From assembly GCF_030272615.1 (NCBI RefSeq), contig NC_081412.1, positions 543,758,335-543,822,334 on the forward strand: DNA of 64,000 nucleotides, written 5' to 3'. Of the stretch, positions 11,193-24,402 are shown one piece after another. Source of the DNA: Cryptomeria japonica (Eukaryota > Streptophyta > Pinopsida > Cupressales > Cupressaceae). Positions within the stretch are counted from its first letter, which is position 1, and the number at the start of each line of letters is the position of its first letter. The translations under genes were made by a program, and so were the position numbers. The notes under the pieces were generated by a model, which did not search any database, had not been told where the DNA came from, and saw only the letters and a program-made list of their open reading frames with translations.

Positions 11193-14100
11193 TTAATTAA
11201 CATTGAGAGGAATATAAATAAAAGAATTAGCATTCTTTAGGTAAATATATCCCCTTCTTGAAGAAAGAATATCTTTGAGACTATGAGGATAATAGGGGAA
11301 TAATAGGAAGGTCCAGGATTCATACCTTAGGTCATAATTATCTTTTTCATCAACTACCCTATTACCTTCCCTAAAAATATGCCTAACTTTAGAATGAGTG
11401 AAGTTGCTAATCAAATCCTTGTTGTCTTCAATTAAAATTTTATTTTTTGAAAGGCATTCCTCTTTCACATTTAAGAAATCCACAATTAATCTAGAACCCC
11501 CTTTGAGGATAACATTTTGATAACTCTACTCCTTAAGTCTCCTTAGACCTTGCCAAGCACCATAAGCTTCTACTCAATTATTGAAACCTCTACAAAGATT
11601 CATGTTGAACCCTTCTATGAGGAATCCCTTGTTGTCTCTAAGAACACCCCCAACTCTAGAGATTCCTAAATTTCCTTTAGAGTAGTCATCAAAATTACAT
11701 TTAATCCACCCTTCCTCTAGGGGTGACCATTTGCACTCTTTTCTTAGGATTAAATTAGTCCAATTAATCTTCATTAGGTTTTGGTTGATCCCCCAATTCT
11801 ATTTAACTCTGATCTCTTGAAGACTCAGAAAAAAATTTGATAACCCAAAGGAAGCAACATTCATATTTTATTTAATTTGTTGTTTAATCACCTGAAAGGG
11901 AGTATTGTTGTTTCTTGAATCTTCGCAAAGGATTATTATTTAACTCCTTTCAAATATTCCACACCACAAAAGGTAGAATTTGAGACTACATACTTTGACT
12001 TATAGGATGTTTGAAAGGGCATAGACTCCATTTCTCCAAAAAACTTCTCATATTCTTAGGGGAGGGCTAGGAAACCATTAGGGTAGATAAAACTTATGTC
12101 CAAACTTCACTGACATAGGGATAATGTAGAAAAATATGATCAACATTCTCAAAGTTTATAAGAAAAAGGGAGAGTTTGTTCACAAACATAAATCCCCTTT
12201 TATTCAGATTATCAATAGTCAAAATATTACTATAGGTTGTGACCAACCAGAAATAATTAGTTTTGGGGATGAGGTTAGCAACCCAAATATTGTTCCAATT
12301 TAAATTCTCTTTCTCAAATTCCTCAATTACGTAATAGGTAGAATTGATTGAGGAAACCCATGAGGGTTGATGTTTCCAAATATAAACTCCCTTTCTTCTC
12401 ATGGAGAATAAGGAGTAGTCACCAAGATAGGTCTACAGAAAGGTATATTTTTTCTCTATTTTCTTAAGATTAGAGTCACAAATACCCTTGGCCCCTTGAA
12501 GGTAATCCTTAATTTTTTCCACCCCTAATAATTATCTTTCTAGATGGGTAATTGTGCCATAAAGTCCCTTTTTTTTGAGTTAAGAATTCCTTTACCAAAT
12601 TAAAATAATTTGCTTCCAAATGAATTAAGAGATTTGCAAAATCATCAAACTTAGGATGAGCATATGATGCTCCCATAGAAAGTCAATGGGTAGAAAAACT
12701 GGAAAAAATGATTGAATACTTAGGACTAGGCTTGGATAACACATTTAGAATCAATTACATATATCTTTATTTTCAATATTGCAATCTTTTAGCTATGTTC
12801 TTAGTTGCTTAATTTTGGTGATGTAGTCTAGGATGTGGTTAAAACCTTTTGGATCAAGATTCATTAACCTTGTATTATATATCATCCAAGAATCTTGTGT
12901 TTCTTCAATCTACAACAATCATTTTACCTTCTTTCCTTCTCACATTTTTTATTTTCAATATATTATTCCAAATTGGGAATCTTGAAGGTTGACTAGTACC
13001 ATAAATAAGGTTAGCAGGAAGGGTATTATTGAGATACTTATTCTTGATGATTCTTACCCAATCCCTATCCCCTTCAATAATTTTCCATCTAATTTTGGAT
13101 AGAATATCCTTATTAAAATGGTTTTATTTTATGGATCACAAGTCCAGCATTAATTTTTGATGTGCACACTCTATCCTAGGTGACTAGGATAATACAAGAC
13201 CTTTCTTTAGTCCCATGCCAAAGAAAATTCCTCTAGATTTTTTCAATTTTATCAGCTATAACTCCAAATATTTTGAATATAGAAAGATAGTACATGTCAT
13301 AATACTTTGTAAATGGGATTTCACCAATTGAAATTTTCTTGCAAGGCTCAATAATTTCCCTTTCCATCCTGCAAGTTTTTTTTGGAAGCTTTCAATGGGG
13401 TTATTCCAAATGTTATTAGAAGGGTATTTCATGGGAAGGGGGAGACCCAAGTAAGAATCAGGGAGTGAAGCAACATTGCATCCAATGATCTTGGTAATTT
13501 TATCTTGTAAATAAGGAAAGACATTGAAGAAGTAGATTTTGTTTTTATGGTAATTAATATGTTTTCTATATAAGTGAGCATAATTGTCCAAGATATCTCT
13601 CCAACACTTTACTTTAGAAACATATCATGGCTCTCCAAAAATAATGGTGTCATCCACAAATTGCTGATGGATAAGAGGAGGAAGATTGGAACCAACTTTG
13701 ACACCCTTGAGAACTCTCTAATCTCTACACCTTTGACCAAGGACTTCCGCAACAATTATAAATAGATAAGGTGACAGGGGTTAACCTTGCCTAAGTCCTC
13801 TACCACAAGAGAAGTAACCTTTTGGAGAGTAATTGATCACTAAATACATATGAGAGGTAACAAATTCATACATCATCTTTCAGAATCTATTTTTAAATCC
13901 ATAATTTTTAAGGACCCCAAATAGGAAATTCCAAGAAACTTTTTGATAGGCTTTGGAGATATCCAGTTTGAGAGACAAGCCCATCCTCTTACAGGATTCC
14001 ATGGAGTGGTTCAACTCATGAGTAGTGATGATAATATCCAAAATTTGTATCCCCTTAACAAAGCCTTTCTAATTATGTGAAATTATCTTACCTTGAACTA

Positions 14101-15666
14101 TTTTGACCCTATTAATAAGGATGTTAGAAATAATCTTTTAAAAGGTATTGCAAAGTTTAATAGGCCAAAAATTTTTTTGAAATTCTTGGATTTTGGGATT
14201 AGAAAAATAAAATTATAATTATTTTTTTTACGAAGTTTACTAGTTTTGAACAAATCCCTTGCTGCATTATATGCATCCATCCCCACTAGATCCCAAAATT
14301 ACTAGAACAAGGATAGGCAAATCCATCTGATCTTGGGGATTTAAAGGCACTAAACAAGAATACCACCTCTCACTTCCTAAAAGGAAACATTTGAAGTTAG
14401 ATGTTTAAGGTTTAGGTTAGTAATCACCTTATTACTAACTTCCAACATCCCAAAAGGGTTCAAGAAGTTGTTTTGAACATTATTCCGAGAATAGGCCAAA
14501 GAGACATCCATCATAGTGATCTCCTCATTATAGTCCGTATGAGTTCCATGATCCCTTTGAAGTCTTTAAATCTTGTTCCTACTCTTATTCTTCATATAAA
14601 ATTAATAAACTAATTTGGTGTTTCTATCCCCTATAGTTAGCCATTGAACACGAGACTTTTGTTTCCAAAACACCTATTCCAATTTATTAAGTTTGATCCA
14701 TTGGTCTCTTATGGGTTTGTCCTCCATACAATCCTCTACCTATCATTCTATCCTAACTCTAATCTATCTTGGATAGATTTAAGCTTTGATATAATTAGTT
14801 TCTTAGAACTAAAGATGTTACCAAATGAGATTTTATTCCACCCATTAACTTTATCCTTGATTATCTTTAACTTCTGGGCCACTTGAAAAATGTGTATTCC
14901 ATCAACTAGAGTGCTCCACCATTCCACAAGCTTCCTGAAATCTAGGTAGAAACTCCACATGATCTCATATCCAAAAGGAAAGGGTCCTTTCTTTAATCCT
15001 TCCTCCTAGGAGAGAGTAATAGCATTATTGTTAGACGTTGTCCACATTATCCTAATTGCTTGTGACCAAAAACCCATCCAATCTAACTTGGATTAGAGAA
15101 TGACCCTACCTCCTATTTGACCAAGTAAATTGGGATCCTTGTAATCCTTTATCCATTATACCCACAACAAAAATAAAATCAGCCAAATCACTCATGCTTT
15201 TGAAAAGTCATCAGAACCTCCTAGTTTTTCTAAAGGGTATAAGGAGAAAATAAATTCTCCACCTAACATCCACAAATCAATTGGGCTACTTAGGATAAGA
15301 GAGGCATGATAGTTCCAAAGAGACGCTCTGAGAGATCTAACATTTGGAGCATAGATGCTAATAAGATTCCACCCTTGACGAATATTCAGGTTTTGTATCC
15401 TAATAATTAAACTATTCTTGGATGAGTGCCACAAGTTCCTAGATAAGGAGGCCAAATTCCAAAGATTGTAAATTCCACCTGAACCACCCTCAAATCACCA
15501 ACATGAAAATCAATATATTCTTAATAATTTTTTGGAGCACTTCACTTTTAAATTTAGTTTCTTGAAGGAAGAGAATATCAACCCCCTACTCCAACAATGT
15601 GCATTTGATCATATCTTTCTTAACAAGGCTATTTAAGCCTCTCATATTCTAGGACATGATCTTCAT
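11193..15666 (-). pseudogene. LINE ORF2: endonuclease, reverse transcriptase, RNase H
   Basis: It starts at about 15666 (MKIMS-stop-NMRGLNS), the usual opening of the AP-endonuclease domain. Landmarks going downstream: ILFLQETKFK (near 15560); WNLISIYAPN (near 15370); LWMLGGEF (near 15270); the linker WNKISFGNIF (near 14840); the RT opening FIFLIPKSKN (near 14190); LSPYLFIIVAEVL (near 13770); the catalytic box FVDDT (near 13650), with Phe-Val in place of the usual Tyr/Phe-Ala; SYLGLPLPMKYPS (near 13440) and LAGWKGKLLSLARK (near 13360); zf-RVT with NLNKRGFMF and VDHIFLHYPYVSEVW (near 12200-12100); and RNase H with EGWIKCNFDDYSKGNLG (near 11720). Many in-frame stops and shifts show long inactivity. 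Confidence 0.88.
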
Positions 15667-15719
15667 CTAAAAAAATAAGTAAAATAGCTAATCTTTGATC
15701 TTCTAGAAGGTCTCCTCAC

Positions 15720-17510
15720 CTAAGGATAACTCAACCAAACATTTCCTTTTCTTTTTTTGAGTCTGAGAGACCATCAAGTGTCCTCTTCTTCCTACTATCC
15801 ATCTACTTGGAAGCATCCATGCTTCTTGTGTCCTTGTGAAAAGGTTTGCCTAGCTTGGCATCCCCTTCCACATCCACCTTCCTTTTTGGGGGGTTTGACA
15901 CCAACCTACATACATCCACTGCATTTCTGAATCATCCTCTTCTAGAATCTTCTTTGATTTACTAGGAGGAAATGTATAAATAAATCCCAAGAGGGTTATA
16001 TTATCTTTTAAATTCTTAGAGCACATATCTAGATTAATATTTTTTTCTATTTCCTCACTCAAGAATCTAAAAGGTTTCACATTCTCAATATTACTAGTAC
16101 TAGACAACATCTCCTAGCTCTTAGCATCCTTTTGGGTCTTCAAAGGAATATTTTCATTCAAGATTTGACATACTAATTATTAAGTTTATGGTCCAATTGA
16201 TTACCTCCAATATCCAAACTCATGTTATCAATTTGTGTTGTCTTTCTATCTAAGAAACTTATATCCACCACAACCTGATTGTCTTCTATAATAGTGCTCT
16301 CCTTTGATTGTCAAATCATATTTTTCTTTTTCTCTTTTCGGTCTTCTTCCATTAGTGTGATTGTTACCTTAGGATTTTCAATCTAAGGTAAACCAAAGTT
16401 AACCCTAGCTTTAAACTATTCCTCTATATGTTGCTATATAAACTGATCTAGCTATGACATGAGGACATAGTCAAATCATTCATCTATTTATTTTTGTTTT
16501 CTTTGTGAGTCTTCTCCACCTCAACAACTACTGGAATACCATGAACAATCTCACCAATCAAAGGTAGCTTAGAGATCTTATTAAAATCAATATTCAAAGC
16601 AGAATATACTAGAGGAACATTGTTAGGAGATGACTATTTACTTACATTCTATTTCTTGCAATCATTCCTAAAATGTCCATACTTTCTATAGACTTGACAA
16701 TAAGCTCTTTCATTTTCATATTCAATAGGCTAAAGCCAAGAACAAAATCTTAAGTGAAGGGTTACATGAGTGGGAAGGATAGAGTTGGCATCCACATTAA
16801 CACAAATCCTAGAAAAAATAAGCCTAGATTTGTTTTAGGTTATTCTATACACTGTCAGAAGACTCTCAAATGATTCAACAATCCTTTAAGGATACTAGAG
16901 GTACAAAAATCTAGGGAGACACTTGGGAGATGAATCCAAGTTGGAGCCACAACCTCAAGATCCTTCGTAGGGTCTAACCCTGGCTTCCATTTGCATAAAG
17001 AAAGAAACTTTTGAAAGTTACTACCATAGGTACAAGGGCCTTCTATGAGAATCTTGACTAAATATTATTGATTCACAAAGATAAAGAGAAATAATTCATT
17101 TTCTATAGCACTAATATTAAGACTATCAATATTAGGAGAGAAGGCTATGAACATACAAACCAAAGAAAATCTTAGCTCAACAATAGAGATATTTAGAAAA
17201 TCATTAGGGACCTCCACCGATTGGCCTTGGATTTTTCAAGATCCCACTAGCTCAGTTTGGGGGTTAACTTTAACCATTTGGGGAAGATTGTATCCCAATA
17301 TTTTTTCAATAAATATTGCAAGTTCCTTTTTAGAGAAGCATGAATCCAACTAATATGGAAGGGAAGTTAGAGGAAGTATAAAAAATCTTTGATCTACCAC
17401 AATAGGGGCGTCAGTATTCTAACCCAAAGTAGTGAAGACAACACGAGCCCCATTACTAGAGGCAACCAAAGATGGGGATGCCCGCAGGAGCCCTCCATCC
17501 ATCACTCCCA
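15720..17510 (-). pseudogene. LINE ORF1 (DUF4283 and zinc knuckle)
   Basis: RNA-binding protein of the LINE. About 17080-16860 reads ILIEGPCTYGSNFQKFLSL, then CKWKPGLDPTKDLEVVAPTW and IHLPSVSLDF, which is the DUF4283 pattern of plant LINE ORF1 and related proteins. Near 16690 the knuckle reads CQVYRKYGHFRNDC, so the second zinc-binding Cys is Tyr. A basic, Ser-rich C-terminal half (16110-15850) follows. Stops occur in all frames (for example near 17225 and 16850), so it is not functional. Confidence 0.75.
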
Positions 17511-17564
17511 TTAGGAAGCAGAATCGAGTAGGACTAGACACAAGCACTTGGGAAAGAAACCCTA

Positions 17565-18283
17565 GCAGAGTAGAAAAGCCTTAATATAGCTTTCAATGTT
17601 CTCATCATACCACATTCTCAAGTTCTCAAACTTGTGCTTCAAATTTGTCAAATTTCCTTGCTTTGTCTTCTCATCACCTTCATATATACACTACTCATCT
17701 TCTACTAAACTTATTTAGTAGCAAACTTCAACTCAAAAACTTTAGCAAAAACCACATCATTAAACAGAAGACAATTGCAACTTTAGCCTTCACATTGTTC
17801 TCATGTGCCTTAAGCTCATCCAAAGTTTGAGGACCATTTATTGGAGCATTATACCTATTCTTGATACTTTCTCATATTGTAGTCAATAGATATTCCAAGT
17901 GAAATTTCATTATTTCCATAATATAGCAGAGTAGAAAATCCTTAATATAGCTTCCAATGTTTTCATAATAAGACATTATTAGGCTCTCAAACTTGTGCTT
18001 CAAATTTTTCAACTTTCCTTGCTTTGTCTTCTCATCACCTTCATATACACTACTTAGCTTCTACCAAACTTCTTTAGCAAACTTCAACTCAAAAACTTTA
18101 GCAAAAACCACATCACTTAAACAGAAGACAATTGCAACTTTAGCCTTCACTTTTTTTATCATGTGCCTTAACCTCATCTAGAGTTTGAGGACCATTTATT
18201 GGAGCATTATACCCATTCTTGATACTTTCCCATATTGCAGTCAAAAGAGATTCCAAGTGAAATTCCATAATTTCCTTCTAATA
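17565..18283 (-). repeat. Tandem duplication of about 361 bp in a copia gag
   Basis: Unit 1 is 17565-17925 and unit 2 is 17926-18283. Both start GCAGAGTAGAAAA and end just after GTGAAATT.CAT.ATTTCC. The units differ at many scattered bases and small indels, so the duplication is not recent. Both read as the same minus-strand gag segment. Confidence 0.88.
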
Positions 18284-18380
18284 AGAGTAACATGTGCCAT
18301 TGACCCTCCATGCTTTAAAATTAACTTCCTTTGCCACTCTAGATCTTACTCAAGAGGTTAATCTTTTTAAGAGGAACCAA
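17565..18380 (-). pseudogene. Ty1-copia gag (UBN2-type) fragment
   Basis: Minus strand, directly after a primer-binding site. Peptide pieces across several frames are FKAWRVNG (near 18320), LLTAIWESIKNGYNAPING (near 18230), QTLDEVKAH, LSSVY.GDEK..Q.K, LKHKFESLIMSYYENIGSYI (near 17980) and a repeat of the same block in the second unit. This is the pattern of the UBN2 gag domain of plant Ty1-copia elements. Many stops. It is cut off near 17565 next to the LINE; no matching pol was found on the other side of the LINE. Confidence 0.65.
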
Positions 18381-18392
18381 GATCTAATACCA
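18381..18392 (-). other. Primer-binding site of the copia element
   Basis: Sense TGGTATTAGATC directly follows the LTR end. Compare TGGTATCAGAGC, the initiator tRNA-Met site of plant copia elements: two differences. Confidence 0.7.
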
Positions 18393-18394
18393 AT

Positions 18395-19035
18395 TGTTAA
18401 AACACCACAAGATTGAGAGGTGGAGTGAATCAATCTAGACCTCAAATTATTTTTAATCTATTAAACTTCAAGTGACACTTAACTTATTATTGCAATTACC
18501 AAACATGAAAGAAAAAACAACAACATACACATGAACACCAAATTTACATAAAAAACCCTAAACAAGAAAAAAACATAGTGATAATTACACTCACAATATG
18601 AATAATTGATTACAATGTTTAGGCTAGAGGCCAAGGAGCTCACTACCCCATAAAGGACTTGCAAGACTAAGGTGGAAAACCTTAGGGAAAGATAGAAAGG
18701 ACTCATTGTACTAAGACTCACTATCTCACCCAGGCAAAATACAAATGAGTGCATTAGCTACCAAAAGGAACACACCTACTTTCAACAGGCATAGAGGATC
18801 AATGAATTGAAATGAACAAGATATCCGAATAATGAAATTATCCTTGAACCATTGTGTCAAGTGACCAAATCATGGCAAACACATCTTACTACAAACACTA
18901 TTTTAATTCTCTTCTCAAGAATATTTCCAATTTTTGCAATATCAAATCTTATTATGCGTCAATCACATCTTCTTCACATCAATTTAAATTTATCCCACAT
19001 ACAAATTCTACATCTGCACTCCTATATATACAATA
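18395..19035 (-). repeat. Copia LTR, sense 3' part (other end not placed)
   Basis: The sense 3' end reads GGTGTTTTAACA at 18395-18406, followed at once by the primer-binding site. A C-rich stretch (TTCACTCCACCTCTCAAT in sense) lies just inside the end, like the other LTRs of the window. A TATA box TATATATAGG is at 19021-19030 on the minus strand. The U3 end lies beyond 19035 but I cannot set it without a second copy. Confidence 0.65.
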
Positions 19036-22000
19036 TAATTCATTAAAACCGTAGTTAAGGGTTGCCATCGATAAAATAAATATTATTACATAAATTCAGC
19101 CATGTAGACATATAACATCAAATTCGATCCACTTCAGGAAATAGATAGGTACCAAACACATTGCCCTACATTATTTCAAAATTATTGCAATTAATTTCAC
19201 ACTATAACATATCCTCAAAGATCAACAGAAAATGAAATGTGTAGATAAACAATGTAGCACACTAACTAGTCAAACCAAAAACATCTTCCAATACAAAAAA
19301 CTCAATGTGTATCTATGCACACCATGATGAAATCCATGTAAACCTTAAAACACAACCACCAAAGAATATATGAACAAAAGGACAATAATGTAGATAGGAT
19401 ACACCACCACAGTCAACTAAGAACTAAACCAGCTGACATAATTGAGCTCAAAAAACCATAACTTTACTTTCCAATCAAAACAACACTAGAAAATTGAGCT
19501 TGAATACTGCACAGATTAGATAAACATGTCCTCAAAGCGACAACACCTGGATCCACAAATTAGATAACCCCCAAGCATTCTCTAGACCAATTCTGATAGA
19601 ACACAATTGTTAGAAACTACAACAATAAACTCCACCATCTGAGTAATAAAGAACCCGTAAACTTGGTAGTATAATATACACAAATAATAAACATTATATC
19701 TAGAACCACACTCTATAATCTTCACATACCATAGGAATGCAAATAATTCTTCCAATGGTACATTAAAAACTCTTTCCTACATATTTGAAATTTACACTAC
19801 ACCATATTTTTGAAAATGCCTCAATATCACTTCTTGTCCACACAACAACATCATAACATACATCTCTAGACCATTTAAAACACATAGTGACAGCAATGGT
19901 AAGACAAGACTTGTTTAAATCAATGACAACACATCATAACAACTCAATTTTCCAACAAATTTTAGTGTCCTAAATTGTATCCTCATACATTTCACTCTCA
20001 TTTAATGATAAATTTGGTGATTTTCCACTCATGCTTTGATTCATGATTGATTGTGATTAAGGCATAGCCAAATATGGAAGCTCAACACTAATTCAAGGTC
20101 ATTGTCATAGATTTTGGTGCTCAAGATATAAGGTTTACAACATCTAGCACCCTAGTCCTCTGGGCTATAATTCATGGCACCCTATTCCTCCTAGTCTATA
20201 GAACCTAGCATAATGGTCTAGTCAAATCATGCACAAATTTGAACCTCTAATGGTTGGCAAGTTGTTTAGTGAGAAAGTGCTCCTCGATGATGTCTTTGTT
20301 CATATTTTCAACATATTTCATGAAGTTGTGTATAAAGACAATGTCCAACCCTCATTTGATCAATCTTACTACTAGCATTTAATTCTAATTCACACTCCAA
20401 TTGAGAAAATAAATCAGTCATCTTGAAGGTAGTGAAGGAAAAGTCTAAAGTTAATAATTCAAGTTAGCATCCATGATCAAGTTTATGTGTTTTCTCCTTG
20501 AGTGAAGGCATTCATGAAATTCTACCAAGAAACATCAATATTTATTAAGACTTCAAGGCAAGAGGATCAAATCAAAGGTATCATATGTCAATTTCACATT
20601 TCCTTAAGGTTTTTAGCTTCTTCCTATTAAAAGTAATCTCTCTTTTCTAATCATTTTTGTTGTAGTAGAGGTTAATTCCTACCGATGGTTTGACTTATGA
20701 AAACCCTTATACAACCCAACACTTTTCCTCTCTTTACTATGTGTAGGTTTCATATTTGACAACAAATAGTGGTAGATTCAAAGAGTGTATACCGAGACAC
20801 ATAGTTTCACATTCTAAAAAAGAAGAAGTCCCTAGTCTATAGAGTGACGCTTTAGTGATAGACACTTTTTCACTAAAATTTTGGGAGAATGATGTATAGA
20901 GAACACTAATCCAGAATCTGCACATCACAATTAATGAAAATACATCTAGTCTAAGAAACTTCACTACATAGACTAAACCTTTAGGTCCATAAGTCATACA
21001 CAAGTTCCTTTTTACACATCCTTTTCAAATGTGAGCTTACTTTTTGATTTTCAATTCTATGTTTATGCTAGTTCTTGTCAATTCCCTTGTTTCTGCATTA
21101 TTTATTGTCTTCATCATATCCAATCACATCAATACAAAAAAGATAATAATCAATCACAAGTGCACATATCTTCTAAGGAAATAAATTTCTGCCTAATTGG
21201 TTGCTCTACAATTAAATTGATGGGATTGGAAATAATTCCTCATTTGCATGTTTAGACTAGTAAACACCCATTTCTCTACTTTTCAAACATATACATAAAA
21301 TCTAGTTTTGGGGATTCTACCTCTAAATCCCCATTAGGTTTCATGACCCTCAGACCCGTAACTAAGGGTGATCCATTTGAACCCTACAAGGGGGTACCTT
21401 TCCTTGGAACCTCACACACTCAACTATCAAAAAAAATATTATTATTGCAAGATTTAGACACCATTTTCCTAACCCTTTAGAACTTAAAGTTTGTGCCTAA
21501 GATCTTATCCATTTTTATATTTGATATGTCTTTCCTTTTTATAGCAATTATTTTATGTAATTTATCACTCAATTTTAGATTAGTACAAAAAATTTTACCC
21601 TAACATAGAGAATAGGAGGTCATCAAAATTTATTACCAAATGAAAGAAAGTAGAGGTGTGGAGCATGCTTCCTACACTAATCCATGAGAGAAGGTATGTG
21701 CAAAATTTTAATTAATCATATAACTATAAAAAGTTCAAATCAAAAGAAATATACTATTAAATAATGACAAGTATGTGGGAAAAATAGTTTAAGAAGAGAA
21801 ACCCACACTCTAAAGTAATTTAATGCATTATCAATAGTTAAATATTACAATACACTTGCAAAGTTTAAGGTTTTTTAGGAGTGTCACTAATGAATTATGT
21901 AGAGTAATTATGAAAACACATTATAATACTTACAAAAATTACTATTAAAACTTCCATATCAAGAACCCAACAAATAAAAGAAAAAAATACATGAAACTAT

Positions 22001-24300
22001 TAAATAATAATAGAAAATTAGAGCTAAAAATACACAATATTTGGTTCCCAAATTCCTAGTTAGAAATCTAACACCAAACCCAAGATTAGTCCACATGAAA
22101 AAGATAACATATTCCTTCTACCTCTCATAAGTTCAATCATAATCTACTCACCAAATTCATCAATCCATTTTGGCTCCATTATCTCCATTCAAAGTTGTCT
22201 TATGATGTTTGATAACATGTTTTACAAGATGGTCAAAAAATGCAACTGGATCTTAGATCTCTTTTATGTATCATAGATATTCATAGATATTTAATGTGAG
22301 GCCTAATTTTTGGAGCTCATAACTTTTAATTTGAGAGGCCTTTTAGGACACCTTTTTATAAAATTGTACAGATCAAAGAGATTTAAATATTGTTCATATT
22401 TAGAAGAGATCCCAAACAAAGAGAAATAATTATTATCCAAACAACATGAAATATTTATTTTGGCAAAAAATGACCTCTATATACGCCAAAAATTATTTTT
22501 TATTCTATAATCTAAGAAGTTATGTAATTTTTATTATCTTAAGGTTGGAAGCAAGGTTGATACACTTTTTCTATCAAAATTTGATAAATATAATTGAAAA
22601 TACTTGGTTTAATTTTGTGGTTAATAGATAGTTGTCTACTATTTTGATAATAACATTTGAACCATAATTTAGAATACTTATTTATTATATGCATTAGGAA
22701 AAAAATGAAAATTGAATTGGGTTGTCCTTATGATTTGATGGTTTGATTTTGAGCATGATGGATTCAATCTCTAGTGCTATAAATTTGATATACCATGAAC
22801 TAACCTATACTAGTTAAGTATAGACATTCAAAACTTGTTCTTCCTAAATTCTAAAGGATATAGTGATTAAAAGCATCTTAAGATTATTGGTGGGTGATTA
22901 GGATTAAGCTCAAGTAGATTAGATCCTTGGACTGACCTACTTTATAGATTGAGTGAAGATTCAAAGATAATATACACAAACATGTACATAGCCTATATGT
23001 AGGTAATATATATTCTAATTTCTTTTTCCTTAAAAAAGTGTATTCGAATGATTTCTCCTTACTTTATCATATGAAATAATTGCATAATAAATATATTTAA
23101 ATATTAAAATATATATTAAATTGATTTACAATAGTATGTAGAAATTACAATTATTTTATAGTTTAAAATATTTAATAATTTAAATTGAATAATAAATTAA
23201 TAATTTTAAAATGTAATAAATATTTTAAAATAGATATAAATATGTAATACAATAATAAAAATTAAATAATAAATAGGAAAAGTAAAATTAAAAATAAATA
23301 AAGATAAGGGGCAACTTGTTAATATACATATATAAAATGAGAACTAAACATGTTTAAAAAGTAGATTTGAGATAAAATCATGATTAGCACCCTAACTTCA
23401 CACTTCTCAAAATCTTATGTGGATGTTTCAAAATTTTCTCAATTTATGTAGTAGCTTGCTTGTCAAGTCCCCTACTTAAAAATTTTGTTTCAAGTCCACA
23501 TGGTTAAATATGATGCCACATTAGCATGCATTTTTGTGAAGATGTCCAAAATGGTCCCAAATTGTGATAGGACCAATAGGTGTGCACTAAGTCATGTTTA
23601 CTTGTGTGCTGATGTGGCGTCACATGATTGGTTACTTTTTGAATTTTAGAGGTACTTTTTTGGAGATAAGCATTGACATGACATTTTTAAAGCACCACTA
23701 TCGATCTCATTTTGTCCAAATACTATAGCATGTATTGATACCCTGTCACTTATTGACCCCTCTACTCTAGTTAATATCTAAAATAATAAATAAATTAAAA
23801 AAAAAAAACACTTGTTATTAATATATAAGTAAATAAACTTAAAGTTAAATGAAAATATAAACATTTCACTATTAATGAGTGGAGTATCAATGGTCTCGCT
23901 GAGTTTTTAGAGGCATGAATTATTGTATTATTCTATTCTTTCTACATCTATTTTTTATGACACCTATGTTACATCTAAGATACACCTTCGTAACATCCAA
24001 GATGCACCTAAACACTATTTATTAACTAATTGAAAATCAAATATGATAATCTTTTAATTTTTCAATCAATAATTTAGTATTCCATTCTTTCTTGTCAACA
24101 ACGTTTATATAACGTCTAAAAGGCACATTTGACCATATTATTTGAAAATCTGATCTCTCTTTAGATATTGTCTCTCTTTGGAAATGGTAATAAGTTTAGC
24201 GAATTGTAGCAACGTGTATAGGTTTGGAAAATTGTAGCGAGTACGGATTCACACCATAACGTGAGGCCTCCGCATGGTTGACTCGGTCCTTTTAACACCC
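19036..24300. other. AT-rich spacer upstream of the GLR gene
   Basis: Scanned on both strands. Only short frames (at most about 90 codons) occur, none with a recognisable domain. The segment 23050-23330 is extremely AT-rich. The beginning may still be U3 of the copia LTR. I see no gene, RNA gene or clear repeat. Confidence 0.5.
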
Positions 24301-24331
24301 ATCCTGCCATCGGAGGAGATGACTGAACATT

Positions 24332-24338
24332 TTATATA
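24332..24338 (+). promoter_or_regulatory. Candidate TATA box of the GLR gene
   Basis: TTATATAGAAATTAATG lies about 65-70 bases before the ATG at 24403. With the usual spacing, transcription would start near 24365, leaving a short leader of about 40 bases. Composition alone could give such a match in AT-rich DNA. Confidence 0.4.
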
Positions 24339-24402
24339 GAAATTAATGAAGCAAATTTTCTAGTGTTGTATTATTCATATTACCTCAACATAATTAAAGA
24401 TT

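Larger units (their letters stand above)
11190..17510 (-). mobile_element. L1-type LINE, decayed
   Basis: Minus-strand order is ORF1 (DUF4283 then zinc knuckle), ORF2 endonuclease, reverse transcriptase, zf-RVT and RNase H, which is the plant L1 layout. Both ORFs carry many stops and shifts, so the element is dead. I could not place a poly(A) tail or target-site duplication with confidence: below 11190 the sequence passes into the family B remnant, and above 17510 it passes into a copia gag at 17565. The 5' end abutting that gag suggests insertion into or beside the copia element. Confidence 0.88.
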
